Assembly: GCF_900107645.1 (NCBI RefSeq)
Contig: NZ_FNQN01000002.1
Coordinates: 372,001 to 436,000 of the forward strand
DNA from: Desulfuromusa kysingii
Lineage (GTDB): Bacteria; Desulfobacterota; Desulfuromonadia; Desulfuromonadales; Geopsychrobacteraceae
Direction of reading: 5' to 3'
DNA length: 64,000 bases
This document shows, piece by piece, positions 1 to 7,078 of the stretch; positions within the stretch are counted from its first letter, which is position 1; every line of letters begins with the position of its first letter. A program made the translations under genes and the position numbers. Under the pieces are notes generated by a model, which did not search any database, was not told the DNA's origin, and worked only from the letters and a program-made list of their open reading frames with translations.

Positions 1-111
1 GCCATTTGGACCAACCAGGCCAGTGCGACTGCCGGGTAGGATTTGAAAACCGGCATTTTTGAACAGTATCCGGTTACCGTGCTGTTTTGTTATATCAGTG
101 AGATGAATCAT
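1..111 (-). CDS. ABC-F family ATPase, N-terminal fragment (cut by window edge)
   Basis: Only the first 37 codons lie in the window. The protein begins MIHLTDITKQHGN and runs to GLVGPNG, the start of a Walker A motif (GPNGxGKT) at residues 34-37, where the window ends. This short distance from the start codon to Walker A, with no membrane segment, is typical of soluble ABC-F proteins (Uup, YheS, EttA), which act on ribosomes rather than in transport. An AAGGAG-like ribosome binding site precedes the ATG by a few bases. Family assignment rests on the N-terminus only; an importer ATPase is less likely but cannot be excluded. Confidence 0.7.
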   Translation of the reverse strand, partial: MIHLTDITKQHGNRILFKNAGFQILPGSRTGLVGPNG

Positions 112-436
112 GGGACTCCTTGCAAGCCAAAAATCTTGTTCAGGTAACATGTTGGACACATCCGGGCAAGTAAAAAACCGTCTCGGATCGCCCCTTCTAG
201 TGATAAAAACTTATGGAATTTTAAAATGACAAATGGGGGTCAATAGCGGCCAATCTCAACGATGGGCAAAGGAGAGGGCAAAAACGAAATCCGTGTCTTC
301 TTGTACCTTAAGGTGATTGATCCCATTTTTTTCATGTAATAGGAAACCGAAGCGAGATTAAAAATCATGGCAGCGACCGTTGCAAATGAAACCTGCCTTA
401 ACCCCGAAGAGATGTCGGGGGCAACAACCAACGAAC
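112..436. other. Intergenic region left of gspB
   Basis: I see no convincing gene here. A reading frame of about 63 codons on the minus strand (240-431) has no family resemblance and no clear ribosome binding site. A small inverted repeat at 402-420 (CCCCGA...TCGGGG) lies just after the gspB stop on the minus strand and may be a weak terminator, although no T-run follows it. The right-hand end near 112-125 holds the ribosome binding site of the ABC-F gene. Confidence 0.4.
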
Positions 437-1072
437 TTAATTCCCCCGTTTTGGTAACAAAAACCGATACCCATCATATTGCAAGACCACACCAGCAGAG
501 GTTATCTGCTCGATACTGATATCAGCAGAGACCATATCCTTTTCTCGCATCATTCGATCGTTCAATTGAACCATGCTCGCGGTTGCATCATCGCGATTAA
601 ACGCATGTAACGACATGTGCAACTCCGGTATCTGCTGTTGAATGGATAGTGGTAGTTGGTTAAAACGATAAATCTGCTTTTCACTCCGCGGGACATGAAG
701 ACCAGTCACTGTTGGGGAGTCTTGGCTCTCATGAGCGGGACTTGGCGGTGCAACCGCAACGGCAGTGGAATTTCTTTGGGGAATCGCAGGGCTCATCTGA
801 ACAGAAGCTGATTCTTGAAGCATCTCTTGTTGCTGACCGGGAGCAACAATTAAAGGTTCTGCGGTTGTCGGTGTCAACGGTTTCCAGGGATTAAAAAACC
901 AGACCAGCAACACAATATTAAGCGATAAAACAATCACTATGCCCAAAAACCAGAAACGGGATCTCACTGTATTTTGTGACGTCAGCTCGTGGATGGAAGG
1001 CGATGATTGGTTCGCACTTTTCCCTCTGCGTTTGTTTTCTGACTTTTTGATCGCCTCAAGAATAAACGACAT
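437..1072 (-). CDS. gspB: GspB-like general secretion pathway protein
   Basis: A 211-residue bitopic inner-membrane protein. The N-terminus MSFILEAIKKSE matches the conserved start of GspB/ExeB proteins. A single membrane segment lies at about residues 41-60, then a Pro/Ser/Thr-rich periplasmic linker, then a folded C-terminal domain (about 130-208) with the RFNQLPLSIQQQIPELHMS stretch typical of the T2SSB domain. In Aeromonas, GspB works with GspA to insert the secretin multimer through peptidoglycan. Here it follows the gspA homologue by 14 bases, so the two form an operon. No secretin or other type II secretion gene is in the window, so the pair may serve a distant apparatus. Confidence 0.85.
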   Translation of the reverse strand: MSFILEAIKKSENKRRGKSANQSSPSIHELTSQNTVRSRFWFLGIVIVLSLNIVLLVWFFNPWKPLTPTTAEPLIVAPGQQQEMLQESASVQMSPAIPQRNSTAVAVAPPSPAHESQDSPTVTGLHVPRSEKQIYRFNQLPLSIQQQIPELHMSLHAFNRDDATASMVQLNDRMMREKDMVSADISIEQITSAGVVLQYDGYRFLLPKRGN

Positions 1073-1086
1073 TCGGCCCTACTCCA

Positions 1087-2088
1087 TCAGTTCTGCTTCT
1101 CGACTTCAGTTTCTACAGGGTTAATTGGCACGACAACATTCTGCTTCTCGATGCTATTTTCCGGGGAAGGTTGTCGGACCAGTACAAACAGAAAATAGAT
1201 TCCCACGACCAGGAGCGCACTCAACACAGCAACCCAAAACCACTGCCAGAAGTTATCGCCCGCTGACTTCTTCCCTCTTTTTGGCCCAAACACTTCATTG
1301 GCCGCCTCGGTAAGGAGGGCCGGACTGACAATATTGACGCTCCTGACGTAAGCACCAAGTAAGCCACGATCACAGAGAAGATTTATCAATCGCGGCACTC
1401 CACCGGTCAGCTTGTAAAGTTTAGCAACTGTCGCTGCGGGGAAAAGGGGGCGTTCGACCCCGGCGATTGCCAAACGGTGATTCAGATAAGCACCTATCTC
1501 ATTTTTTGATAGGGGTTCCAGATGATAACGTGCTGTGACCCGCTGGGCCAATTGTCGCAGCTCCTGGCGTTCCAGCATGTGGTTGAGTTCCGGTTGTCCA
1601 AGCATGATGACTTGCAAGAGTTTACGCTTGTCTGTTTCCAAATTAGTCAACAAGCGAATCTGTTCCAGCACATCGACACTTAAATTCTGGGCCTCATCAA
1701 TAATCAGAACAGTCTGTTTTTCCTGACTGTGCGCATCAAGAAGATAACGATTAATCAGGTCGATAAACACCTTAACGCTCGAATTTTCCTGGGGATAAAC
1801 AATTGCCAACTCATCACAAATGGTCGCCAACAACTCGACCACACTTAGCTTAGGATTAAGAATAAAAGCTATTTCTGAATTTTCCGGGACCTGTCCCAGC
1901 AAACACCGACAAACGGTCGTTTTCCCAGTCCCCACTTCACCAGTTAATAACACAAAACCGCTATCTGACTTCATCCCATAGATCAAATGCGCCAGGGCTT
2001 CACGATGGCGAGCACTCATATAAAGAAATTGAGGATCGGGAGCTATAGAGAATGGATCTTCTTTGAGACCAAAGTAGTCTTTATACAT
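1087..2088 (-). CDS. gspA: GspA/ExeA-type AAA ATPase
   Basis: A 333-residue ATPase of the ExeA family. The N-terminus MYKDYFGLKEDPFSIAPDP is the family signature. Walker A is GEVGTGKT at residues 50-57 and Walker B ends DEAQ at 131-134. A membrane segment lies at about 283-304, followed by a short periplasmic tail of roughly 30 residues. The periplasmic peptidoglycan-binding domain of classical ExeA (over 500 residues) is absent, so this is the short form common in Deltaproteobacteria, where the protein also accompanies type IV pilus or exopolysaccharide loci. It is translated just upstream of gspB. The ribosome binding site is weak. Confidence 0.85.
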   Translation of the reverse strand: MYKDYFGLKEDPFSIAPDPQFLYMSARHREALAHLIYGMKSDSGFVLLTGEVGTGKTTVCRCLLGQVPENSEIAFILNPKLSVVELLATICDELAIVYPQENSSVKVFIDLINRYLLDAHSQEKQTVLIIDEAQNLSVDVLEQIRLLTNLETDKRKLLQVIMLGQPELNHMLERQELRQLAQRVTARYHLEPLSKNEIGAYLNHRLAIAGVERPLFPAATVAKLYKLTGGVPRLINLLCDRGLLGAYVRSVNIVSPALLTEAANEVFGPKRGKKSAGDNFWQWFWVAVLSALLVVGIYFLFVLVRQPSPENSIEKQNVVVPINPVETEVEKQN

Positions 2089-2164
2089 AAATTGTCTATA
2101 TCTTCAGATAAGATGTCAGGTTCATATATGGGTCGATATAACATAAACAACGAAACAGGTCAGC

Positions 2165-3388
2165 TTAAACCTGAGGTTCAGGGACAATTCCGGTCACTGT
2201 AAACCAGGCACTCGCAACCAGGATTGCAACGAACAAAAATACCGGGGGGTAGCCAACCCACAGGATTAAAGCACCTGCGACCAGTGGAAACAGTGCAGTG
2301 GTCAAGCTGGTCGCACCGACGATCCCTTTATACAGGGCTCGATTTGTATTGGTAGTAATTTCAATGAGGAGCCCCTCAAAAGCAATTTTCCTGGCAGATA
2401 TCGCAACGCCCATCAGAAAAAATACCGTCAGAAATAATGGCAGGGGTTTTCCCGACAGGATCAGCACCAGCAGAGGCAACACGGTCCCACAACCAATACA
2501 CCCCCGCACAACTCCACGAAAACCAAACTTTTTAATCGCTTTTCCCCAGACCAGATTAGACAGAATCATACCAACAATCTGCACCATCAGATAGTTACCG
2601 ATTTGTTCACCCGTTAACCCGTAGTGTTTGCTGGCATACGCGACGTAAAAAGGCATCAGAGTCAAGCCGAATCCAGACATATTAACGAGAAAAATATACT
2701 TTCGCAAAGACGGGCTCGCACGCAAATGCCGTGGGATCGCCCGCAATACCTGCAAAAAAGAGTGTGCTTCGCGCGATGGTTGGACCTCTGGTTCATCAAT
2801 GGCCCAGAACCCCCAAAAGGCAATAAACAACAATCCAGCAGCAAGGCCAAACATCCACACATAATTGAGCGGGTAGACAAAATACCCCAAGACCCAGCGG
2901 GACAGAGGTGCAGAGATCAAAAAGGCCACACTGGTAAAAATCTGACGATTGACAAAAAAACGACTACGTTGCTCGACAGCTAATGACTTACCCAGGATAT
3001 CGGTATATGAAACACCCGAAAATGTTCCGGAAAGAGAGAAGATAAACATCAGGAGAAAAACCAGACTGATCAAGGTCGTGGGCACGAACGATTCGGCAGC
3101 TAGCAACACCAGAGCAACGCTCGCCAATGCCGCTATCCGCAAACCGACACCTAGCAGTAAAAAAAATCGCTTGCGCGGTTGCAAATGCAAGTAACTGGCA
3201 AAAAAGAGCTGACCGACAATGGGTGTTCCAACCATAATCGCAGTTAAAAAACCGATTTGAACTGTCCCCCCACCAACCTTGACAACCAGTGAGGGCAACA
3301 CGGTATTGATTTCCGTAAAAGTGGCGGTGAGAGCAAAAAATGTTGCGTGCCAAAGAAAAGCATAATAATTACGAGTTGCGGTATTCAT
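2165..3388 (-). CDS. Major facilitator superfamily transporter
   Basis: A 407-residue membrane protein with about twelve hydrophobic helices. It has the MFS two-halves layout: helix pairs joined by short charged loops such as LQPRKRFF after helix 2 and IKKFGFRG in the middle of the C-terminal half. The substrate cannot be read from the sequence. Cytoplasmic loops are rich in Arg and Lys, consistent with the positive-inside rule. It is monocistronic, with opposite-strand trhA upstream. The ribosome binding site (GGGAAAAG) is modest. A strong promoter and an intrinsic terminator lie upstream on the same strand (3469-3614), so transcription of this gene may depend on read-through of that terminator or on a separate promoter near 3430. 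Confidence 0.8.
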   Translation of the reverse strand: MNTATRNYYAFLWHATFFALTATFTEINTVLPSLVVKVGGGTVQIGFLTAIMVGTPIVGQLFFASYLHLQPRKRFFLLLGVGLRIAALASVALVLLAAESFVPTTLISLVFLLMFIFSLSGTFSGVSYTDILGKSLAVEQRSRFFVNRQIFTSVAFLISAPLSRWVLGYFVYPLNYVWMFGLAAGLLFIAFWGFWAIDEPEVQPSREAHSFLQVLRAIPRHLRASPSLRKYIFLVNMSGFGLTLMPFYVAYASKHYGLTGEQIGNYLMVQIVGMILSNLVWGKAIKKFGFRGVVRGCIGCGTVLPLLVLILSGKPLPLFLTVFFLMGVAISARKIAFEGLLIEITTNTNRALYKGIVGATSLTTALFPLVAGALILWVGYPPVFLFVAILVASAWFTVTGIVPEPQV

Positions 3389-3468
3389 ATGTCATTACTT
3401 TTCCCAAACCAGCGGGTTGAAACAAAGTGAAGTTAAGTATACATCGGGAAAGGATAATCTTACAGGAC

Positions 3469-3505
3469 AAAAAAAGCCCCGCGACCAGGAGGGGGATCGC
3501 GGGGC
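3469..3505 (-). terminator. Intrinsic terminator upstream of the MFS gene
   Basis: On the minus strand a perfect 9-bp stem (GCCCCGCGA pairing with TCGCGGGGC, arms at 3497-3505 and 3476-3484) is followed at once by seven T residues (3475-3469). No protein-coding gene ends just before it, so it must end a non-coding transcript or act as an attenuator for the MFS gene that starts 80 bases later. Confidence 0.85.
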
Positions 3506-3580
3506 AACATTTTGAGAGGTTTCTCGAAAGATATTTATTTAAGGTATCAACTCCTTGCCTGCCACAACAATTTGTTGATG
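3469..3580 (-). ncRNA. Candidate small RNA or attenuated leader (about 110 nt)
   Basis: A consensus promoter (3586-3614) and the terminator at 3469-3505 bracket about 110 bases on the minus strand with no plausible gene. The middle contains a second small hairpin (TTTCGAGA, loop AACC, TCTCAAA) and a GGCAAGGAG stretch. The layout is that of a free-standing small RNA or a terminated 5' leader of the MFS transporter. I do not recognise it as 6S, SRP, tmRNA, RNase P or a known riboswitch. Confidence 0.45.
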
Positions 3581-3585
3581 ATTCA

Positions 3586-3614
3586 TTTATAACCAATCGT
3601 GTCATCTTTGTCAA
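3586..3614 (-). promoter_or_regulatory. Strong sigma-70-type promoter
   Basis: On the minus strand TTGACA (3614-3609) and TATAAA (3591-3586) are separated by exactly 17 bases. Both hexamers are near consensus, which makes this the best vegetative promoter seen in the window. The predicted start is near 3579, giving a transcript that runs into the terminator at 3469-3505. Confidence 0.75.
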
Positions 3615-3771
3615 CAACAAAATATAACTTTTTTTGTTATCTTTATTAAGATCAAGAAATCAAAGTAATAGTTTCGTAAAACTAGAGCCCTCACCACCCA
3701 CTACCGCTACGTTCATGACATAATCAACAACATCAATTAAATCATAGCTAAATCCAGCAGGAGCGTTATTT

Positions 3772-4425
3772 ATGGCTGAATGGACAGACACATCTCACTA
3801 TACGGTTGGTGAAGAGATCGCCAACAGTGTGACTCACGGCATTGGGGCCCTACTTTCAATTGGTGGATTAGCCGTTTTGGTTGGTTTTGCCAGCCTCCGT
3901 GGAAATGCTTGGCACATCACCAGTTGCAGCATTTTCGGCGCAACCTTGATTCTCTTGTATGTTGCATCAACTCTCTATCACAGCATTCCTGTGGCAAACA
4001 TCAAGGGAATCCTCCGCCAGATTGACCATTCGGCAATCTACTTGTTGATCGCCGGAACCTACACCCCGTTTACGCTGGTCAACTTACGTGGTCCGTGGGG
4101 ATGGTCTCTATTCGGTGCCATCTGGGGAATTGCCCTGTTAGGGATAATCCTGAAGTCAACCTCCTTCGGCAGGCGACCAGGGATATCTCTTGGCCTCTAC
4201 CTATCTATGAGCTGGATTGTTGTTATCGCCCTGAAACCAATGCTTGCGGTGCTTGACAGAGGCGGCTTGGTATTATTGCTCCTCGGAGGACTGACTTATA
4301 GCGTTGGTGTTGTTTTTTATACATGGAAAAAACTCCCGTACAGCCATGCGATCTGGCACCTGTTTGTCATGGCAGGCAGCTGTCTCCATTTTTTTGCGAT
4401 CTTATTCTACGTAATCCCCAGTTGA
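3772..4425 (+). CDS. trhA: TrhA/hemolysin III family membrane protein
   Basis: A 217-residue, seven-helix membrane protein of the PAQR/hemolysin III family. Family motifs are present in order: EEIANSVTHGIGALLS near the N-terminus, LYHS after helix 2, the highly conserved DHSAIYLLIAGTYTPF block near residue 86, and a C-terminal IWHLFVMAGSCLHFF helix with the conserved histidines. Bacterial members (YqfA/TrhA) have been linked to membrane energetics and lipid homeostasis; true haemolytic activity is unlikely. An AGGAG ribosome binding site precedes the ATG. It appears monocistronic. Confidence 0.9.
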   Translation: MAEWTDTSHYTVGEEIANSVTHGIGALLSIGGLAVLVGFASLRGNAWHITSCSIFGATLILLYVASTLYHSIPVANIKGILRQIDHSAIYLLIAGTYTPFTLVNLRGPWGWSLFGAIWGIALLGIILKSTSFGRRPGISLGLYLSMSWIVVIALKPMLAVLDRGGLVLLLLGGLTYSVGVVFYTWKKLPYSHAIWHLFVMAGSCLHFFAILFYVIPS

Positions 4426-4459
4426 TGATCGACAAAGTTGCAACGGCTTTAAAACAAAA

Positions 4460-4499
4460 CCTCGGCAGGTTTCTGTATATGCAGGAACCTGTACCGAGG
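4460..4499. terminator. Strong hairpin downstream of trhA
   Basis: An outer CCTCGG/CCGAGG stem encloses an inner stem of AGGTTTC with GGAACCT. The T-rich tract (TTTTGTTTT) lies on the minus-strand side; the plus-strand side is followed by GGAAAAAAT. As a plus-strand element it would protect the trhA 3' end. As a classical terminator it fits minus-strand transcription better, although no minus-strand gene lies to its right for 2 kb. Confidence 0.5.
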
Positions 4500-4731
4500 G
4501 GAAAAAATCATTGACCTCATCCGTCACTCATCCATCAACCGGAATCGCCTAGTCCGTTGCAAATCCCAGAATCGTAAAACCAAGTTTTTAATCATTGTGT
4601 TACTGGCGCTATCCTCAAATCACCAAGACTCGTTTTAAGGGAGAGCCCCACCCACCGCCCGTCTGCTTTTGACTTGACCACCATCGATTCACTTTTTGGA
4701 TCACAATCACATACCCCATCGGTAATACAGA
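4500..4731. other. Intergenic region between trhA and the cytochrome gene
   Basis: There is no gene or RNA that I can recognise. The stretch lacks open frames with a ribosome binding site. It leads into a possible promoter at 4732-4760. Confidence 0.4.
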
Positions 4732-4760
4732 TTGGACATGGAGATCATGTTTATTTAATA
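4732..4760 (+). promoter_or_regulatory. Possible promoter with overlapping inverted repeat, octaheme cytochrome gene
   Basis: TTGGAC (4732-4737) and TTAATA (4755-4760) are spaced by 17 bases. Inside the spacer is ACATG-GAGAT-CATGT, a 5-bp inverted repeat that could bind a regulator, and a further ACATGT follows downstream. The leader to the cytochrome start codon would be about 120 bases. The -10 element is imperfect. Confidence 0.35.
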
Positions 4761-4888
4761 TCCACATGTTTCACAGTACTTTCAACTTAAGACAACCTAT
4801 CCCCATATCAACAGCACGATCAAACCATTATTTCTGGCACTTGAATTGTTCAATTGCCTTTTTATTAACAAGATCAGAGGGAGAACAC

Positions 4889-6277
4889 ATGATGAAGACA
4901 GGAAAAATGAGCGCCTTTATTGTTGGTACGGTCCTGCTGCTCTGGGCATCACTCGCCGGAGCGACAGATCATGCTTTCATTAAAGGACCGATCAACAGTG
5001 GTCCCGAAGCCACAAAAGTCTGCCTTAAATGTCATGCAGATGCAGCCACACAAATCATGCACACAAGCCATTGGACCTGGGATGTCGAGCAGGTTATCGA
5101 CGGCAAAAAGGTCAAACGCGGCAAAGCTGATTCTATCAACAATTTCTGTGTTGCGGTCCGCTCCAATGAACCCCGCTGTACAAGCTGTCACATCGGTTAC
5201 GGTTGGAAAGACGGTAATTTTGACTTCAGCAATGAAGGTAACGTCGACTGCCTGGTCTGCCACGACACCACAGGCACTTACAAAAAAGCACCAACTGCTG
5301 CCGGATTCCCTGCTGAAGAAGTTGATCTGACTTACGTCGCTCGTAATGTCGGTGAGAGTTCACGTCAATCTTGCGGTAGCTGCCATTTCTTCGGTGGCGG
5401 TGGTGACGCCGTCAAACATGGCGATCTCGATTCCAGCCTTGATTATCCAAGCGCAAACATTGACGTACACATGGACGCCGACGGCAATGACTTCACCTGC
5501 GCCAGCTGCCATGAAACGGAAGATCACAATATTCTCGGACACGCGATGGTCGTGACTCCAAAAGGTGAGCAACACATCGGTTGTATTGGATGTCATGGCG
5601 ATGATGTTCACGGCGAGTGGGTTCTTGACATGCACGCAAACACTGTTGCCTGCCAGACCTGTCATATCCCTGCGTTCGCCAAGGAAGTGCCAACCAAAAC
5701 ATCATGGGATTGGTCAACCGCCGGGCAAGACATCAAAGGTGAAAAAGATGCCTACGGCAAACCCACCTATGCCAAGAAAAAAGGGACCTTCACCTGGGGA
5801 AAAAATATCATCCCTGAATACACTTGGTATAATGGTTCTGCTGGAGCCTACCAATTGGGAGATAAGCTCAACCCCGATGAGGTGACACTGCTGAATTACC
5901 CTCTTGGTAATATCAAAGATAAAACCGCCAAAATTTACCCCTTCAAAGTGCACACAGGGAAACAAATCTACGATACTAAAAATATGTACCTGATCACGCC
6001 ACAAGTCTTCGGCGGAAAAGGTGACAAAAACGCCTACTGGAAAACCTTTGACTGGGAAAAAGCATCTATTTCAGGGATGAAGGCGAGTGGTCTTGATTAC
6101 AGCGGTGAGTATGGCTTCGCCCCGACCAAAATGTACTGGCGGATTAACCACATGGTCGCGCCAAAAGATCAAGCCCTCGGCTGCCTGGATTGTCACAGCA
6201 GCAATGGCCGTCTCGACTGGAAAGCTCTCGGCTATAAAGGTGATCCGCTTAAAAACCCGAAGTATTCGAGAAACTAA
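4889..6277 (+). CDS. Secreted octaheme c-type cytochrome, OTR (tetrathionate reductase) family
   Basis: A 462-residue periplasmic multiheme cytochrome. An N-terminal signal peptide (MMKTGKMSAF then a hydrophobic run, cut near AGATDHA) is followed by eight CxxCH motifs at about residues 45, 97, 121, 162, 204, 232, 255 and 432. The long gap before the last motif matches the octaheme tetrathionate reductase-like family described from Shewanella, whose members can reduce tetrathionate, nitrite or hydroxylamine in vitro; the physiological substrate here is unknown. The ribosome binding site GAGGGAG (about 4877) selects ATG 4889 or 4892; an in-frame upstream extension lacks signal-peptide logic. 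No membrane quinol partner is adjacent, so a soluble electron carrier must feed it. Confidence 0.88.
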   Translation: MMKTGKMSAFIVGTVLLLWASLAGATDHAFIKGPINSGPEATKVCLKCHADAATQIMHTSHWTWDVEQVIDGKKVKRGKADSINNFCVAVRSNEPRCTSCHIGYGWKDGNFDFSNEGNVDCLVCHDTTGTYKKAPTAAGFPAEEVDLTYVARNVGESSRQSCGSCHFFGGGGDAVKHGDLDSSLDYPSANIDVHMDADGNDFTCASCHETEDHNILGHAMVVTPKGEQHIGCIGCHGDDVHGEWVLDMHANTVACQTCHIPAFAKEVPTKTSWDWSTAGQDIKGEKDAYGKPTYAKKKGTFTWGKNIIPEYTWYNGSAGAYQLGDKLNPDEVTLLNYPLGNIKDKTAKIYPFKVHTGKQIYDTKNMYLITPQVFGGKGDKNAYWKTFDWEKASISGMKASGLDYSGEYGFAPTKMYWRINHMVAPKDQALGCLDCHSSNGRLDWKALGYKGDPLKNPKYSRN

Positions 6278-6337
6278 GCAACGATCAGTAATACGTAACA
6301 GGGGGAGAACTATTTATAATTTTCCCTCGGCATAATG

Positions 6338-6395
6338 ACCGGCAGCAAAAGAAACCTCAGAACCTCGGGGTAACTCTTTTGCTGCCGGTTTGCTT
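6338..6395 (+). terminator. Terminator after the octaheme cytochrome gene
   Basis: A long hairpin with perfect 15-bp arms (ACCGGCAGCAAAAGA at 6338-6352 and its complement at 6375-6389) holds a further ACCTC/GGGGT pairing inside and is followed by TTGCTTT. It separates the cytochrome gene from convergent trxC. Confidence 0.8.
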
Positions 6396-6419
6396 TCCGA
6401 CGCAAAAAAATAGCTCCAG

Positions 6420-6851
6420 TTACAATTGACTCTGCACCCATTGGATGATCCCAGCGCTGGTCATCGCACCAGACTGACGTGCTTTTTCCACCCCGTTCAG
6501 GAACAGAACCATCGTCGGGATCGAGCGGATCTGCAGCTGCGCACCAAGATTTTGTTCCACTTCGGTGTTCACCTTGCCCAACCGCAACCGAGGCTCTAAC
6601 TGTAGTGCCGCATCCGCAAAGGCTGGTCCCATCATTTTGCATGGGCCACACCAAGGCGCCCAAAAATCGATCAAAAGAGGAATTTCATTTTTCTGCAAAT
6701 GCTTCTGAAAAGTGGACTGCGAAAGGTCAACGGGTTTACCCGTGAAGAGTTGCCGGCTACACTTCCCACACTTAGGTTCAGCAGCCAGACGCTCTGCAGG
6801 GATACGGTTCACAGCTGAACAGTGGGGACAAACAACATGTAAAGAACTCAT
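6420..6851 (-). CDS. trxC: Thioredoxin 2 (TrxC type) with N-terminal zinc ribbon
   Basis: A 143-residue cytoplasmic disulfide reductase. The N-terminal zinc-binding ribbon uses C8-x2-C11 and C28-x2-C31, the hallmark separating TrxC from TrxA. The thioredoxin fold follows, with active site WCGPC at 67-71 and the cis-proline loop IRSIPTM. TrxC proteins reduce oxidised proteins, and the zinc ribbon modulates their redox response. It stands alone, convergent with the octaheme cytochrome gene. The ribosome binding site upstream of the ATG is moderate (AAAGGATCG). Confidence 0.93.
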   Translation of the reverse strand: MSSLHVVCPHCSAVNRIPAERLAAEPKCGKCSRQLFTGKPVDLSQSTFQKHLQKNEIPLLIDFWAPWCGPCKMMGPAFADAALQLEPRLRLGKVNTEVEQNLGAQLQIRSIPTMVLFLNGVEKARQSGAMTSAGIIQWVQSQL

Positions 6852-7009
6852 AATCGATCCTTTCTGTTTATGACTTCAGAACTTGGGATTTTACCCCAAT
6901 ATTCTTGGCTTTTCCAATAACACACGGTTAGCAACAATTTATCCATTGTCATGCAAACGAGATCTTTAACTGTAGGCATAAATTCTATCACGACTTGTTC
7001 GTCACGCAT

Positions 7010-7044
7010 AAAAAATCCCCGCCAAGGAAAAAATCCTGACGGGG
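7010..7044 (-). terminator. Terminator of the lut operon
   Basis: On the minus strand CCCCGTCAGG pairs with CCTTGGCGGGG across a T-rich loop and is followed by ATTTTTTA. It lies 35 bases after the stop of the lutB-A fusion. Between stop and terminator there are two copies of the palindrome CACGTG (7049-7074) that could form another small stem. Confidence 0.8.
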
Positions 7045-7078
7045 CAAGTCACGTGGAGAGAGAGTCGCACGTGGAAAT

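Noticed and set aside
240-431. Reading frame of 63 codons on the minus strand
   Set aside because: No family resemblance and no convincing ribosome binding site.
3369-3620. Reading frame of 83 codons overlapping the small RNA candidate
   Set aside because: It runs across the promoter and terminator of the RNA and over the MFS start, has no ribosome binding site and a cysteine-rich unlikely composition.
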